Of a DNA stretch of 64,000 nt, positions 26,657 through 36,892 are shown piece after piece. The position numbers and the translations under genes are program-made. This stretch comes from an uncultured Paracoccaceae bacterium (GTDB lineage: Bacteria; Pseudomonadota; Alphaproteobacteria; Rhodobacterales; Rhodobacteraceae): positions 1 through 64,000 of the forward strand of contig CALKXV010000029.1 of assembly GCA_938005545.1 (NCBI GenBank), written 5' to 3'. Below the pieces are notes generated by a model. The model made no database searches. It saw nothing but the letters and a program-made list of their open reading frames with translations, and was not told the DNA's origin. The first letter of the stretch is position 1; each line of letters opens with the position of its first letter.

Positions 26657-26948
26657 TCAACCCAAATATGCGTCGCAGCTCACCTCGATCTTTTGGATGA
26701 AGTCTATGACACAGTTTGTGGCTTTGGGATTTGCGAACAATACGCCGTGCCCCGCGTCAAAAAGCTGGAACTCCGCACCTGCTATTGAACGCGCCAGTGC
26801 TGCCTGACTTTCGGGATGGGCCTGCCGATCATACTGACCCGCAATCATCATAGTCGCCGCGTTGACTTTACCCAGATCAGCGGCGCAATCGTGACTGGCG
26901 CGGGCTGCAAGCAGACGCGCGCACAGGTCATGCCAAGCAGGATCAGCA
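26657..26948 (-). pseudogene. Alpha/beta-hydrolase C-terminal remnant
   Basis: Only the last third of an alpha/beta-hydrolase is present: ADLGKVNAATMMIAGQYD (strand 6 and the acidic member of the triad), then LFDAGHGVLFANP (the catalytic His) and a normal C-terminal helix. The nucleophile elbow and cap domain are absent. It resembles the 3-oxoadipate enol-lactonase/PcaD-like branch. It joins a TctA fragment in another frame at about 26940, so it is a deletion junction, not a gene. Confidence 0.75.
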
Positions 26949-27024
26949 CAACTGCCGAAATCAGCCCGCCAATGACGGATGCCACGGTTGCCCAACCCAA
27001 GGCCAAACACGCCTCACCGCGTTG
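26932..27024 (-). pseudogene. TctA-like transporter remnant
   Basis: The stretch RGEACLALGWATVASVIGGL followed by ISAVVLILL matches the conserved membrane segment of the large TctA subunit of tripartite tricarboxylate transporters (GGxALGxATxASxIGG pattern). About 30 codons of a protein normally near 500 residues survive. It is fused in frame to a TctC N-terminal piece upstream and out of frame to a hydrolase fragment downstream. Confidence 0.7.
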
Positions 27025-27039
27025 TGCCATTGGATACCT

Positions 27040-27159
27040 ACCACCGGCGTTGAACAGCGCGATCAGGTTGATCGGACGTTCTGGAAAGCCTTCGGCGTTG
27101 GCCGCACTCACCATAAATGTCGTGCTCAGAACAGCGCCCAATAGATGCTAAATTTTCAT
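27040..27159 (-). pseudogene. TctC-like substrate-binding protein remnant
   Basis: ATG 27159 has GAGGAA upstream and opens what was a tripartite tricarboxylate transporter binding protein: signal-peptide-like residues ending VSAANA, then EGFPERPINLIALFNAGG, the family's mature N-terminus. Codon 4 is a TAG stop, and the homology ends after about 40 codons at a junction with TctA-like sequence. It directly abuts the operator cluster shared with the LacI pseudogene, showing this was the regulated transport operon. Confidence 0.75.
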
Positions 27160-27180
27160 TTATTCCTCTTATTTATCTAT

Positions 27181-27235
27181 TGGTAACGCTGTCATTCGAT
27201 TGGTAACGCTGTCAATAATAATGATAGCGTTGTCA
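27181..27235. promoter_or_regulatory. Three LacI-type operators
   Basis: TGGTAACGCTGTCA at 27181-27194 and 27201-27214 (identical) and TGATAGCGTTGTCA at 27222-27235 fit the palindromic consensus TGRYARCGYTRTCA with a central CG step typical of LacI/GntR-type operators. Start-to-start spacings are 20 and 21 bases, about two helical turns, so bound dimers would sit on one face. They lie between the divergent lacI and tctC remnants. Confidence 0.8.
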
Positions 27236-27263
27236 TTCTCGGCCTTTTGGCTGGTATCGTGCT

Positions 27264-28285
27264 ATGCCGTCCTCAGGTTCATCTCGGCCAGCAATTCCGT
27301 CCCGGGTTACGCTAAAAGACGTGGCGCGTTTGTCCGGCGTTTCGGAAATTTCGGTGTCCCGCGTCATGCGCGATGCGCCGAACATATCGAAAAAACTGCG
27401 CGACAAGGTTAATGAAGCCGCTGACACCCTTGGTTATACACCCAATCGCGTTGCAGGGGCGCTGAAAAGCAAAAGTAGCAAACTTGTCGCGGTTGTCCTG
27501 CCCTCGATGAGCAACGAGGTGTTTTCCCAAGTGCTGGACGGGATCGAAGCGATTTTGGCACAGCATGGGTTAAATGCCGTCTTAGGCCTAAGCGACTATG
27601 ACCCCGAGCGGGAATTGCGCGTCATCCGGGAACTTTTGTCATGGTCGCCCACCGGGATCATCCTGACCGGTCTTCACCACAACGAAACCGTCGCGAAAAT
27701 GATCGCCCAGCAGAACATTCCCGTCGTACAAATCATGGATATTGAAGGCACGCCTTTGCAATCTGCTGTGGGAATTTCACATACCAAAGCCGCACGTGCC
27801 GCCGCCGACTATTTGGTTGAAGCCGGATACAGAAAACCGGCCTACATCGGCGCATGGAGCGAGCGCCCGGAGCGATCACACGCCCGGCGTATCGCCTTTG
27901 AAATAAGGCTGGTCGAACTAGGCGCACCACTTGTAACGCACCGGATTGCGCCCGAACGATCTTCGGCGCTTGTTGGTGCGGAAGTTACCGCTGAACTAAT
28001 TAAATCGCATCCAGACACCGATTGCGTTTTCTATGCCAATGACGACTTGGCGCTTGGTGGCTTGTTTCACGCCATGTCGGCGGGTCTGTCGATCCCGATG
28101 ATCTTGCAATTCTTGGCTTCAACGGGATCGAAATCGGGAAAGCGACCCCGATCCGGCTGTCCAGCGTCGAAACACCCCGCTTCGAAATGGGAACGCGTGC
28201 CGCTGAATTGCTGCTGGCGACCCAAACCGAGGGCACCCAGATTGTAGATCTCGATTTCAATATTTTCGCTGGTGACAGCACTTAA
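27264..28285 (+). pseudogene. LacI/GntR-type transcriptional regulator, frameshifted
   Basis: The first 277 codons encode a normal LacI regulator: helix-turn-helix VTLKDVARLSGVSEISVSRV, hinge with PNRVAGALKS, then the periplasmic-binding-like core (LVAVVLPSMSNEVFSQVLDG). One base is missing at about 28095-28097: restoring it changes frame to DDLAILGFNGIEIG, the expected core sequence, and the frame then runs to TAA 28283-28285. As it stands the protein ends in 50 unrelated residues at 28247. The transporter it presumably controlled is also decayed, which supports real pseudogenisation over sequencing error. It is a paralogue of the intact regulator at 49400. Confidence 0.88.
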
Positions 28286-28402
28286 GGCTTGCCGCCCGCA
28301 TGCCATTTCCACGCTTGACGTTTAACGGCGGCAACGCTACGTCGCCCTGTCCTCATCAAGTGGGGCCAAGTCTCCGCAACCTTGTCAAAACGGAATAAAA
28401 AC
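28286..28402. other. Leader of the queuosine-precursor transporter gene
   Basis: This 117-base leader can form at least two hairpins: GGCG with CGCC around 28327-28348, and CCTCA-TCAAG-TGGGG near 28352-28366. VUT-family genes are often under preQ1 control in other bacteria, but no known preQ1 riboswitch consensus is visible here. Confidence 0.3.
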
Positions 28403-29038
28403 ATGTCCCGACTTCTTCCTGGCGTCTTTGCCATGGCCATCATCGTTGTGGCCTCGAACATTCTGGTGCAGTTCTTCGTTGGTGATTGGCTGACGTGGGG
28501 GGCTTTCACTTATCCTTTTGCGTTTCTGGTGACCGACATCATGAACCGCATCCACGGTGCAAAAGCCGCGCGGAAGGTGATTGCGGCTGGATTTGTCGTG
28601 GGGATCATTTGTTCGCTGATCGGTACGCAAATCATGGTGGAATTGGCACCCGACTTCTCGGCCCCTGCGGTTACACTTCGCATCGCCCTTGGGTCGGCCA
28701 CAGCGTTTTTGGTGGCGCAACTGATCGACGTTGCCGTCTTCGATCATCTACGGGTGGGTCGTTGGTGGCGTGCGCCATTGGCATCAACTTTGGTTGGATC
28801 GACATTGGACACTACATTATTCTTCTTCATCGCGTTTTCGGCGACCGCCACCGGGTTTCTTGGAGCAGATCACAACACGGAATTCTTCAACGAAGTGGTA
28901 CAAACGCCTTTCGGCATGGAATTGACCCGCTGGATCGGTACTGCGGGCGTGGACTGGTGTGTAAAAATTGCCATCGCTTTAATCGCTTTGGTGCCATTTC
29001 GCCTGATTGTTCGGAAAATGATCGCCGATCCTGCGTAA
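28403..29038 (+). CDS. Queuosine precursor transporter, VUT family (YhhQ-like)
   Basis: The ATG at 28403 is preferred over the upstream TTG 28382, giving 211 residues. The protein has five to six hydrophobic segments: MSRLLPGVFAMAIIVVASNI opens the first, TYPFAFLVTDIMNRIHGAKA is the family hallmark between helices 2 and 3, and LAQLIDV-like residues (FLVAQLIDVAVF) occur in helix 4. YhhQ imports 7-cyano-7-deazaguanine or 7-aminomethyl-7-deazaguanine for tRNA queuosine synthesis. Queuosine genes are not otherwise seen in the window. The gene is probably monocistronic. Confidence 0.88.
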   Translation: MSRLLPGVFAMAIIVVASNILVQFFVGDWLTWGAFTYPFAFLVTDIMNRIHGAKAARKVIAAGFVVGIICSLIGTQIMVELAPDFSAPAVTLRIALGSATAFLVAQLIDVAVFDHLRVGRWWRAPLASTLVGSTLDTTLFFFIAFSATATGFLGADHNTEFFNEVVQTPFGMELTRWIGTAGVDWCVKIAIALIALVPFRLIVRKMIADPA

Positions 29039-29107
29039 ATTAATTTGACAGACACAAAATCTGTGGCACCATCTCTGTATCGGTAACAAACGAAAGGAGG
29101 TGGTCCA

Positions 29108-29164
29108 GTGTCTAGAGCGATATTGGAGAAATGTGTCGGAACAGTCGGAGGGACCGTGATCTGA
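29108..29164 (+). CDS. Candidate 18-residue small protein with a perfect Shine-Dalgarno
   Basis: GTG 29108 is preceded at seven bases by AAGGAGG (29094-29100), the strongest ribosome binding site in this part of the window. The frame encodes VSRAILEKCVGTVGGTVI and stops at TGA 29162-29164. A TTGACA hexamer lies at 29045-29050, without a clear -10. No homology can be claimed. It may be a leader peptide for arfB or an independent small protein. Confidence 0.45.
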   Translation: MSRAILEKCVGTVGGTVI

Positions 29165-29247
29165 GGGGTTTGCCCTTAGACTAAACGCTTCTGATTGGGC
29201 AATTCGGATCTTTTCCGATCCCTAACTGGCCCATCTCCAAGACACTC

Positions 29248-29278
29248 AAGAAGGGTCGCCAAATCGGCGGCCCTTCTT
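29248..29278 (+). terminator. Hairpin between the small ORF and arfB
   Basis: AAGAAGGG (29248-29255) pairs with CCCTTCTT (29271-29278), extended inward by CGCC/GGCG with one mismatch, giving a strong stem with an A/T loop. It is followed by CATGCG rather than a T-run, so it could be a terminator, an attenuator, or a structured leader element. Confidence 0.5.
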
Positions 29279-29288
29279 CATGCGTGTT

Positions 29289-29351
29289 GGTTTCGCCGCG
29301 CTTTGCGCGCCGAGGTCAGCGGGGGGCTTTGCCCCCCGCACCCCCCAAAGT
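29289..29351 (+). repeat. Dispersed palindromic repeat, copy 1
   Basis: The element begins GGTTTCGCCGCGCTTTGCG, contains a small GCGC-TTT-GCGC palindrome and then a 9-bp stem with TTT loop (29319-29327 with 29331-29339), and ends CCCCCCAAAGTAG. A second copy in opposite orientation lies at about 38045-38104. It sits immediately upstream of arfB. Confidence 0.75.
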
Positions 29352-29381
29352 AGTCTGGACAGAAGAAGCGCTGGAAGACTG

Positions 29382-29801
29382 ATGCATATCACGGATGACA
29401 TTGAAATCGGCGATTGGGAGTTGACCGAGCAGTTCGTACGTTCGGGTGGCCCAGGTGGGCAGAACGTCAACAAGGTGGCGACAGCTGTTGAGTTGCGTTT
29501 TGAGGCCGCACGCTCGCCGGGTTTAACGGATGTCGTAAAGGCACGGCTTCGCCGGATTGCCGGACAGAAATGGACCAAAGACGGGGCGTTGGTGTTGCAG
29601 GTATCCGAGACACGATCACAGGCCCGCAACCGCGAAATTGCCCGCGAACGGTTGGCCGAGATGATCAGGCGGGCTTTGGTGGAACCGAAAAAGCGCCGAA
29701 AGACGCGCGTGTCACCCAACCAAAAGCGCAAACGGCTGGACGATAAAAAACGCCGGAGCACTGTAAAAGCGCTCCGGCGTCCAGAAGGTGGCCCTGACTA
29801 G
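29382..29801 (+). CDS. arfB: Alternative ribosome-rescue factor ArfB (peptidyl-tRNA hydrolase)
   Basis: A 139-residue protein starting at ATG 29382 (MHITDDIEIGDWEL). The release-factor-like domain carries the catalytic GGQ in SGGPGGQNVNKVATAVELRF (residues 22-24 plus Gln), and the C-terminal tail is long, basic and disordered (KKRRKTRVSPNQKRKRLDDK), as needed to enter the empty mRNA channel of stalled ribosomes. ArfB hydrolyses peptidyl-tRNA on non-stop complexes. An upstream in-frame start at 29280 would cross the repeat element and is rejected. It ends 11 bases from the katG stop, in convergent arrangement. Confidence 0.95.
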   Translation: MHITDDIEIGDWELTEQFVRSGGPGGQNVNKVATAVELRFEAARSPGLTDVVKARLRRIAGQKWTKDGALVLQVSETRSQARNREIARERLAEMIRRALVEPKKRRKTRVSPNQKRKRLDDKKRRSTVKALRRPEGGPD

Positions 29802-29811
29802 GGACCGGTTG

Positions 29812-32076
<2,265 letters not shown>

Positions 32077-32964
32077 ATGAAGAACCTGACCCTGAAACAA
32101 TTCCGCTATTTTGACGCTCTGGCTCGCCACGGCCACTTTGGCCGTGCAGCAGAAGCTTCGTCAATCTCTCAACCAGCCTTGTCGATGCAAATCAAAGAGT
32201 TGGAGCAAACCCTCGGCAACGAGCTTTTTGAGCGAAGCGCACGGGCTGTACAGCTTACCAGCTTTGGTCAAGACATCCGATCTCGCATCCAAGACATTCT
32301 GCGCGCCGTTGATGAGCTGGGGGATTTGGCGCGGACCAGCGGCGGTGCGCTGCATGGCCCTTTGAAGCTCGGGGTGATTCCCACGGTGGCGCCCTACATC
32401 CTGCCCACCGTGATCCGCGATATCACTGCTGCCTACCCCAGCGTCGATTTGCAAATCCGTGAAACTCTGACCCCAACTCTGCTGCAAGAGCTGAACCAAG
32501 GCCGTCTGGATGCGGCAATCCTTGCGCTGCCCATCGCCGAACCCTGGGTGACAGAAGTGCCGCTGTTTGACGAGGCTTTCGTTCTGGTCCGTCACAAAGA
32601 TGACGCCAAGAAACCTGTACCCGACACCGAAAGCCTCAAAACCTTGCGCCTACTCCTCCTCGAAGAAGGTCACTGCTTCCGAGACCAAGCGCTCGCCTTC
32701 TGCAATACGTCGGCCATGCCCCGCGACGGCTTGGACGGCAGCTCGCTGACCACTTTGGTCCAAATGGTGGGCGCCGGCATTGGCGTCACCCTGATCCCAG
32801 AAATGGCAGTTCAGGTTGAGACCCGGTCAGCCGACGTTTGCATCGCTAGATTTCCAAAAGCCGAGCCAAAGCGCAAAATTGGGATGGTCTGGCGAAAGAC
32901 AAGTCCATTGTCCGACGACCTGAGCACGCTATCCAAAGTTATCCAAAGTGCCGCGAAACCCTAA
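32077..32964 (+). CDS. oxyR: OxyR hydrogen-peroxide-sensing regulator (LysR family)
   Basis: A 295-residue LysR-type regulator. The N-terminal winged helix is LTLKQFRYFDALARHGHFGR onward with SQPALSMQIKELE as recognition helix. The redox pair is Cys200 and Cys209 in LLLLEEGHCFRDQALAFC, matching Cys199/Cys208 of E. coli OxyR in both position and context, which separates OxyR from other LysR proteins. Peroxide would form the disulfide and convert it to an activator of katG, encoded divergently next door. The gene is followed by mobile-element scars with no downstream partner. Confidence 0.96.
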   Translation: MKNLTLKQFRYFDALARHGHFGRAAEASSISQPALSMQIKELEQTLGNELFERSARAVQLTSFGQDIRSRIQDILRAVDELGDLARTSGGALHGPLKLGVIPTVAPYILPTVIRDITAAYPSVDLQIRETLTPTLLQELNQGRLDAAILALPIAEPWVTEVPLFDEAFVLVRHKDDAKKPVPDTESLKTLRLLLLEEGHCFRDQALAFCNTSAMPRDGLDGSSLTTLVQMVGAGIGVTLIPEMAVQVETRSADVCIARFPKAEPKRKIGMVWRKTSPLSDDLSTLSKVIQSAAKP

Positions 32965-33106
32965 CCGCTCGAATCCGAAGTCTCTCGTTCGACAGACTTA
33001 ACCGTCGCGGCTCTATAGCCCAATCTTGCACTTCCAATTCGCTAAAAACAAAGTTTGTCCGTCGTCAGGGTTTCAGGGTCAGCGAGCAAAACCAAACAAG
33101 TCGGGG

Positions 33107-33226
33107 GTTTGGCGGACGGACTTTAACCACCACCGTCCGCACACAAGCCTCGCTGGCCTGACGCCAGCAGAATATGCTAACCGGTCAAAGGAAGGCCAAA
33201 ACCTGAACAGAGCTAACCTAAATTAG
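33107..33226 (+). pseudogene. IS3-family transposase C-terminal remnant
   Basis: The last 40 codons of an IS3-family (IS407/IS51-like) integrase survive: VWRTDFNHHRPHTSLAGLTP followed by AEYANRSKEG and a TAG stop. This NHxRPHxSLxxLTPxE pattern is the conserved end of the DDE domain. Upstream sequence in the same frame (from 33026) is unrelated. It is not similar in sequence to the element at the left edge of the window. Confidence 0.85.
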
Positions 33227-33283
33227 CGGACTCAACGGGGAGCAGGTCAGCAGCGCCTGGTCTCCGATCGGAACTTGCGATCC

Positions 33284-33543
33284 ATCCTGACTAAGAACGC
33301 CGAAAGTTGCGCGTGAAGATGAGAGTCGAAGTTGCTCAGATCCAGCGTCAGCTTAACTTTACGACCATCTATGTCACCCGCGATCAGGTCGAGGCGATGA
33401 CCATGGGTGACCGAGTGGCGTTGATGTGCGATGGCGTGTTGCAACAGGTCGCAAGCCCCGAAACCATGTATCACAATCCGGCCAATACTTTTGTTGCCTC
33501 GTTCATAGGGTCTCCCGCGATGAACTTGGTTTTAGACCGATGA
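33284..33543 (+). pseudogene. Sugar-type ABC transporter ATPase C-terminal remnant
   Basis: The fragment LRVKMRVEVAQIQRQLNFTT followed by IYVTRDQVEAMTMGDRVALM and ending FIGSPAMNLVLDR matches the second half of the nucleotide-binding domain of MalK/UgpC-type ATPases. Walker A, the signature motif and Walker B are missing, the C-terminal regulatory domain is cut, and the H-loop histidine (YVTHDQ in the family) is Arg. A trace of the preceding LSNLDAKLR helix is visible in another frame near 33284-33303. It adjoins the transposase remnant, suggesting a deletion caused by mobile DNA. Confidence 0.85.
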
Positions 33544-33802
33544 GTGCATACTGATGAGCAGATACCAAAGAAGGAACTGTTTCGCTCAATTACGATACTC
33601 CCGCTGAGCGTTTCAGAGCATGTGTTGCATCGATCAGTTGACACAACCAAGTATAACTAACTTTCGGGGGCTGGTCCAAAAATGAAGTGACGCCGAATTT
33701 CATAGCGATTGGAACGCTTGCTCCTCACAACACACTCGCTCTTCCCGAACGCACAGTTTCCCGCTATGGCGCAGTCAATCGCGAATACTAGGGAACGTTG
33801 CC
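33544..33802. other. Intergenic region upstream of serB
   Basis: I see no conserved element here apart from the serB ribosome binding site (AGGGAA just before 33803). The part nearest the ABC remnant is probably leftover from the same decayed region. Confidence 0.4.
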
Positions 33803-34660
33803 ATGCCCGTCATCTCACTGATCGCCCCGCGCGGCGCCCTTGACCCTTCCTTGGTCTCAACCCTGCAAGGCGCTTTTGGGACGACTGGCGACGCGCTCTG
33901 GCTGTCACCGGATGAGGCCGCCGAATTTCCAGTCGCGACAAGGCCGTCCAACTTCGAAGACATCCAGAAAACCCTGAATAGTCAGACCATTGACCTGAAC
34001 TTCATCGATGATGCCAACCGCCGCAAAACCCTGCTGATCGCCGACATGGATATGACGATGATCGGTCAGGAATGTATCGACGAACTGGCAGAGGAAGCCG
34101 GAGTTGGTGCGCGCGTCGCCGAAATCACGGTGCGCGCTATGAACGGCGAATTGGACTTTGAAGCAGCCGTCATCGAACGGGTTGGTCTCATGAAAGACCT
34201 AAGCACGACGGTCATTGATTATGTTCTGAATACGCGCATCACATTAGCCAAAGGCGGCATGACGCTGGTTCAAACCATGAAAAAACATGGTGCCCACACC
34301 GCCCTTGTGTCTGGTGGATTCATCCAGTTCGCCGAAAAGGTCGCCGCGCAATTGGGATTTGATGAAGCCCATGCCAACCGTCTTATCGCCATGGACGGAA
34401 AGCTTACCGGCGACGTTGAACGCCCAATCTTGGGCCGTGATGCGAAAGTCGAGGTTCTTCAACGCCTGTCCCCGGACACCTCCAAAGCCATAGCGATCGG
34501 CGACGGCGCAAACGATCTGGGCATGATCGAAAAGGCAGGTATGGGGGTCGCCACACACGCGAAGCCTATCGTCGCAAAAGCCGCCCCGTATGCGATCAAC
34601 CACGGCGATCTGACCGCTTGTTTGTTCCTGCAAGGCTATAGCATCGACGATTTCGCCTAG
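33803..34660 (+). CDS. serB: Phosphoserine phosphatase SerB
   Basis: A 285-residue HAD-family enzyme that makes L-serine from O-phosphoserine. After an N-terminal ACT-like region (1-75), motif I is IADMDMTMIGQE: the nucleophile Asp81 and acid/base Asp83 are present, but the position after Asp83, usually Ser (DMDST), is Met84. Motif II is VSGGFIQFAEK, and motif III/IV is IAIGDGANDLGMIEKAGMGV with Lys present upstream (GRDAKVEV). The stop overlaps the thiQ stop region in convergent arrangement. Serine synthesis is the expected role. Confidence 0.95.
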   Translation: MPVISLIAPRGALDPSLVSTLQGAFGTTGDALWLSPDEAAEFPVATRPSNFEDIQKTLNSQTIDLNFIDDANRRKTLLIADMDMTMIGQECIDELAEEAGVGARVAEITVRAMNGELDFEAAVIERVGLMKDLSTTVIDYVLNTRITLAKGGMTLVQTMKKHGAHTALVSGGFIQFAEKVAAQLGFDEAHANRLIAMDGKLTGDVERPILGRDAKVEVLQRLSPDTSKAIAIGDGANDLGMIEKAGMGVATHAKPIVAKAAPYAINHGDLTACLFLQGYSIDDFA

Positions 34661-35343
34661 GCCAAGTAATCCGCCAAAGCTTTGTGCGGATTGGCGAAAA
34701 GCCCCGCTGTTTCAACAGGCGCAAACACATCGCCAGCGTCCACAAAAATCGTTTGCCCCGCCACGCCTTTGGCATCCATTGGGTCATGCGTCACCATCAA
34801 GACAATGCGGTCCGCCAGTAATTCTGTCACCAAACCCAACATCTCGACCCGCAATGATGGCCCGAGCGCCGAGAACGCTTCGTCCATCAGTACCACTGCG
34901 CGATCCGTTAACAATATCCGCGCCAAAGCCGCACGACTTTGCTGACCACCCGACAATTCGCCGGGCAAGCGATTTTCAAATCCAGACAATCCAACACGAC
35001 CCAAAGCCTCAACCGCGCGCACTTTCGCATCCTCGGCTGGTCGCGCCAAAGGAGACGCGCCCAAAGCCACGTTCGTTAGCACATCCAGATGCGGAAAAAG
35101 GTTGTTATCTTGAAACAAAACGGCAACAGGACGGTCGCCCGGCGCAAGCGGGCGAAGGTCTGTGTCGCCCCAATAAATAGTGCCCGCATCAGGCAAATCG
35201 AAACCCGCGATCAAAGACAAGAACGTCGACTTCCCCCCGCCCGACGGCCCGATCACAGCCGAAATTCCCGGCCCCTTTACCGTGCAATCGACGCGCAACA
35301 GAAAGCCATCGCGCAGATATGAAACGTCTTTAAACGTCAGCAC
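34657..35343 (-). CDS. thiQ: Thiamine ABC transporter ATPase ThiQ
   Basis: The start is placed at GTG 35343, with a run of six G upstream, because it begins the domain directly (LTFKDVSYLRDGFLLRVD); an upstream TTG at 35379 adds a non-homologous segment inside thiP. The product is 228 residues. Walker A is GPSGGGKST, the signature LSGGQQSRAALAR, and Walker B VVLMDEAFSALG, followed by the MVTHDPMDAKG H-loop. It powers import of thiamine and its phosphates with ThiP and ThiB. The start overlaps the thiP end by 14 bases. The operon is controlled by the TPP riboswitch upstream of thiB. Confidence 0.93.
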   Translation of the reverse strand: MLTFKDVSYLRDGFLLRVDCTVKGPGISAVIGPSGGGKSTFLSLIAGFDLPDAGTIYWGDTDLRPLAPGDRPVAVLFQDNNLFPHLDVLTNVALGASPLARPAEDAKVRAVEALGRVGLSGFENRLPGELSGGQQSRAALARILLTDRAVVLMDEAFSALGPSLRVEMLGLVTELLADRIVLMVTHDPMDAKGVAGQTIFVDAGDVFAPVETAGLFANPHKALADYLA

Positions 35344-36892
35344 GTCGTGCCCCCCGGTCAAAAATCCAGAACAACCCAAAGCTTAGTCCCAGCAACAAAA
35401 CCGCAGCGCCGCTTGCGTCGTCCATTCGATATGATCCCATCAAGCGATAGATTTGCAAAGGCAAGGTCGCCGTCTCGGGATCTGCGAACAAGGCGATCAC
35501 GCCAAGATCCCCCATCGACAAAGCCGCCGCCAAACCAGCCGAAAACCCCAGTGGCCTGCGCAACCTTGGCAAGATCAAAAGCCGCATACGCGCCCATCCG
35601 GTAAGGCTCAAAGTATCCGCCAAACGCCCATAGTCAGCCTCGATCCCGCGATAAGCAGGCACCATGGCGCGAAGTGCAAATGGCAAAGTTGCCATCGCAT
35701 TCACCAAAATTGTGACCGGCAAAGCCAAGGCTTCCGGGTTGGCAACCGGATGGATCAGAACGAACAACCCCGTGCCCAACACCAAAGGCGACGCCGCAAC
35801 GGTCAACAACCCAGCCGTTTCCACCCAAGTCCCGCGCCTAAGCCGCACAACTGTCAATGCCATAGCAAGCGCCAAGACCACCACCAAAACAGTCGATGAC
35901 AAGGCTACCAAGACAGACCGCAAAGCCGAAGTCCAGACTTGCGTCGGTAGCCCCCACAACTCCGGGACGCCACGAAAGACGACCGCCAAGATCGGCAGCA
36001 ACAGGAACGTGGTCACTCCACCGATCAACACGCCATCCTGATAGGGTAAGACGCCACGACGCCCATCGTAACGCACCATCCGCCGGTCAAACCCACGATC
36101 AAAACCCGGATGACGCACAAACCGAAAAGCCAGCATTGCCAGCACCACTGTGATTGTGAGTTGGATCAGCGACAGGAAAGCCGCGCGGCTCAAGTCGAAC
36201 TCAAACCTCAAGGCCTGATAGATCGCCAGTTCCACCGTCGTTGCGCTCGGCCCGCCGCCCAATGTTAATGCCACCGCAAAACTGGTGGTGCAAAGCACGA
36301 AGATCACCAAACCCGCACCCGGCAAAACTTGCCACAGCATTGGTCGCTCCAGATGCCTGTTTACGGCAGCGGCTTCCATCCCAAGGCTTGCCGCCAACCG
36401 ATAACGTTCTGCGGGAATGCCTTGCCAACCTTGCAAAATCAGACGGGTTGCAAGGGGCAGATTGAAAAACACATGGGCCAGTACAACGCCGTGCAGGCCA
36501 TAGATGGAAACCTCCGGTAACCCCATCCAAACCAACCCGACATTCACGAAACCGCCACGCCCAAAGACGGCCAGCAACCCAAAAACCGCAACGATTACCG
36601 GCAAAAGAAACGGCGCGCCCAAAAGCGTCACCAAAATCCCGCGCCCGGGAAACCTTTGCCGTGCAAGTGCGCGCGCCACTGGAACGGCTAATGCAACACT
36701 AAAAACTGCCGACAATGTCGCCTGCCACAAGGTAAAACGTACCGCTGCCCAATCCGACGACCCAAGTCCGCTTCCGGGCTCAGCCACCCAAAAAATTGCA
36801 AGCGTCGTCACCAGGATCAGTCCCGGGATCGCCACCGCAGCGGCAACCCCGACCCAAGTGCCGAAGCCTATTTGCTGAGCGCGTTCAGCCAT
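35330..36892 (-). CDS. thiP: Thiamine ABC transporter permease ThiP
   Basis: A 520-residue permease with about twelve hydrophobic segments, a fused two-module form typical of ThiP. Each module has an EAA-like loop: IPAERYRLAASLGMEAAAV in the N-terminal half and GIEADYGRLADTLSLTGWA in the C-terminal half, which contact ThiQ. The ATG at 36892 overlaps the thiB end by 25 bases. Sequence between helices 6 and 7 is basic. Its partner genes lie on both sides in the order thiB-thiP-thiQ. Confidence 0.95.
   Translation of the reverse strand: MAERAQQIGFGTWVGVAAAVAIPGLILVTTLAIFWVAEPGSGLGSSDWAAVRFTLWQATLSAVFSVALAVPVARALARQRFPGRGILVTLLGAPFLLPVIVAVFGLLAVFGRGGFVNVGLVWMGLPEVSIYGLHGVVLAHVFFNLPLATRLILQGWQGIPAERYRLAASLGMEAAAVNRHLERPMLWQVLPGAGLVIFVLCTTSFAVALTLGGGPSATTVELAIYQALRFEFDLSRAAFLSLIQLTITVVLAMLAFRFVRHPGFDRGFDRRMVRYDGRRGVLPYQDGVLIGGVTTFLLLPILAVVFRGVPELWGLPTQVWTSALRSVLVALSSTVLVVVLALAMALTVVRLRRGTWVETAGLLTVAASPLVLGTGLFVLIHPVANPEALALPVTILVNAMATLPFALRAMVPAYRGIEADYGRLADTLSLTGWARMRLLILPRLRRPLGFSAGLAAALSMGDLGVIALFADPETATLPLQIYRLMGSYRMDDASGAAVLLLGLSFGLFWIFDRGARRADV

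Noticed and set aside
33307-33543. A complete small ABC protein at 33307
   Set aside because: Walker A, signature and Walker B are all absent and the H-loop His is lost, so it is a remnant.
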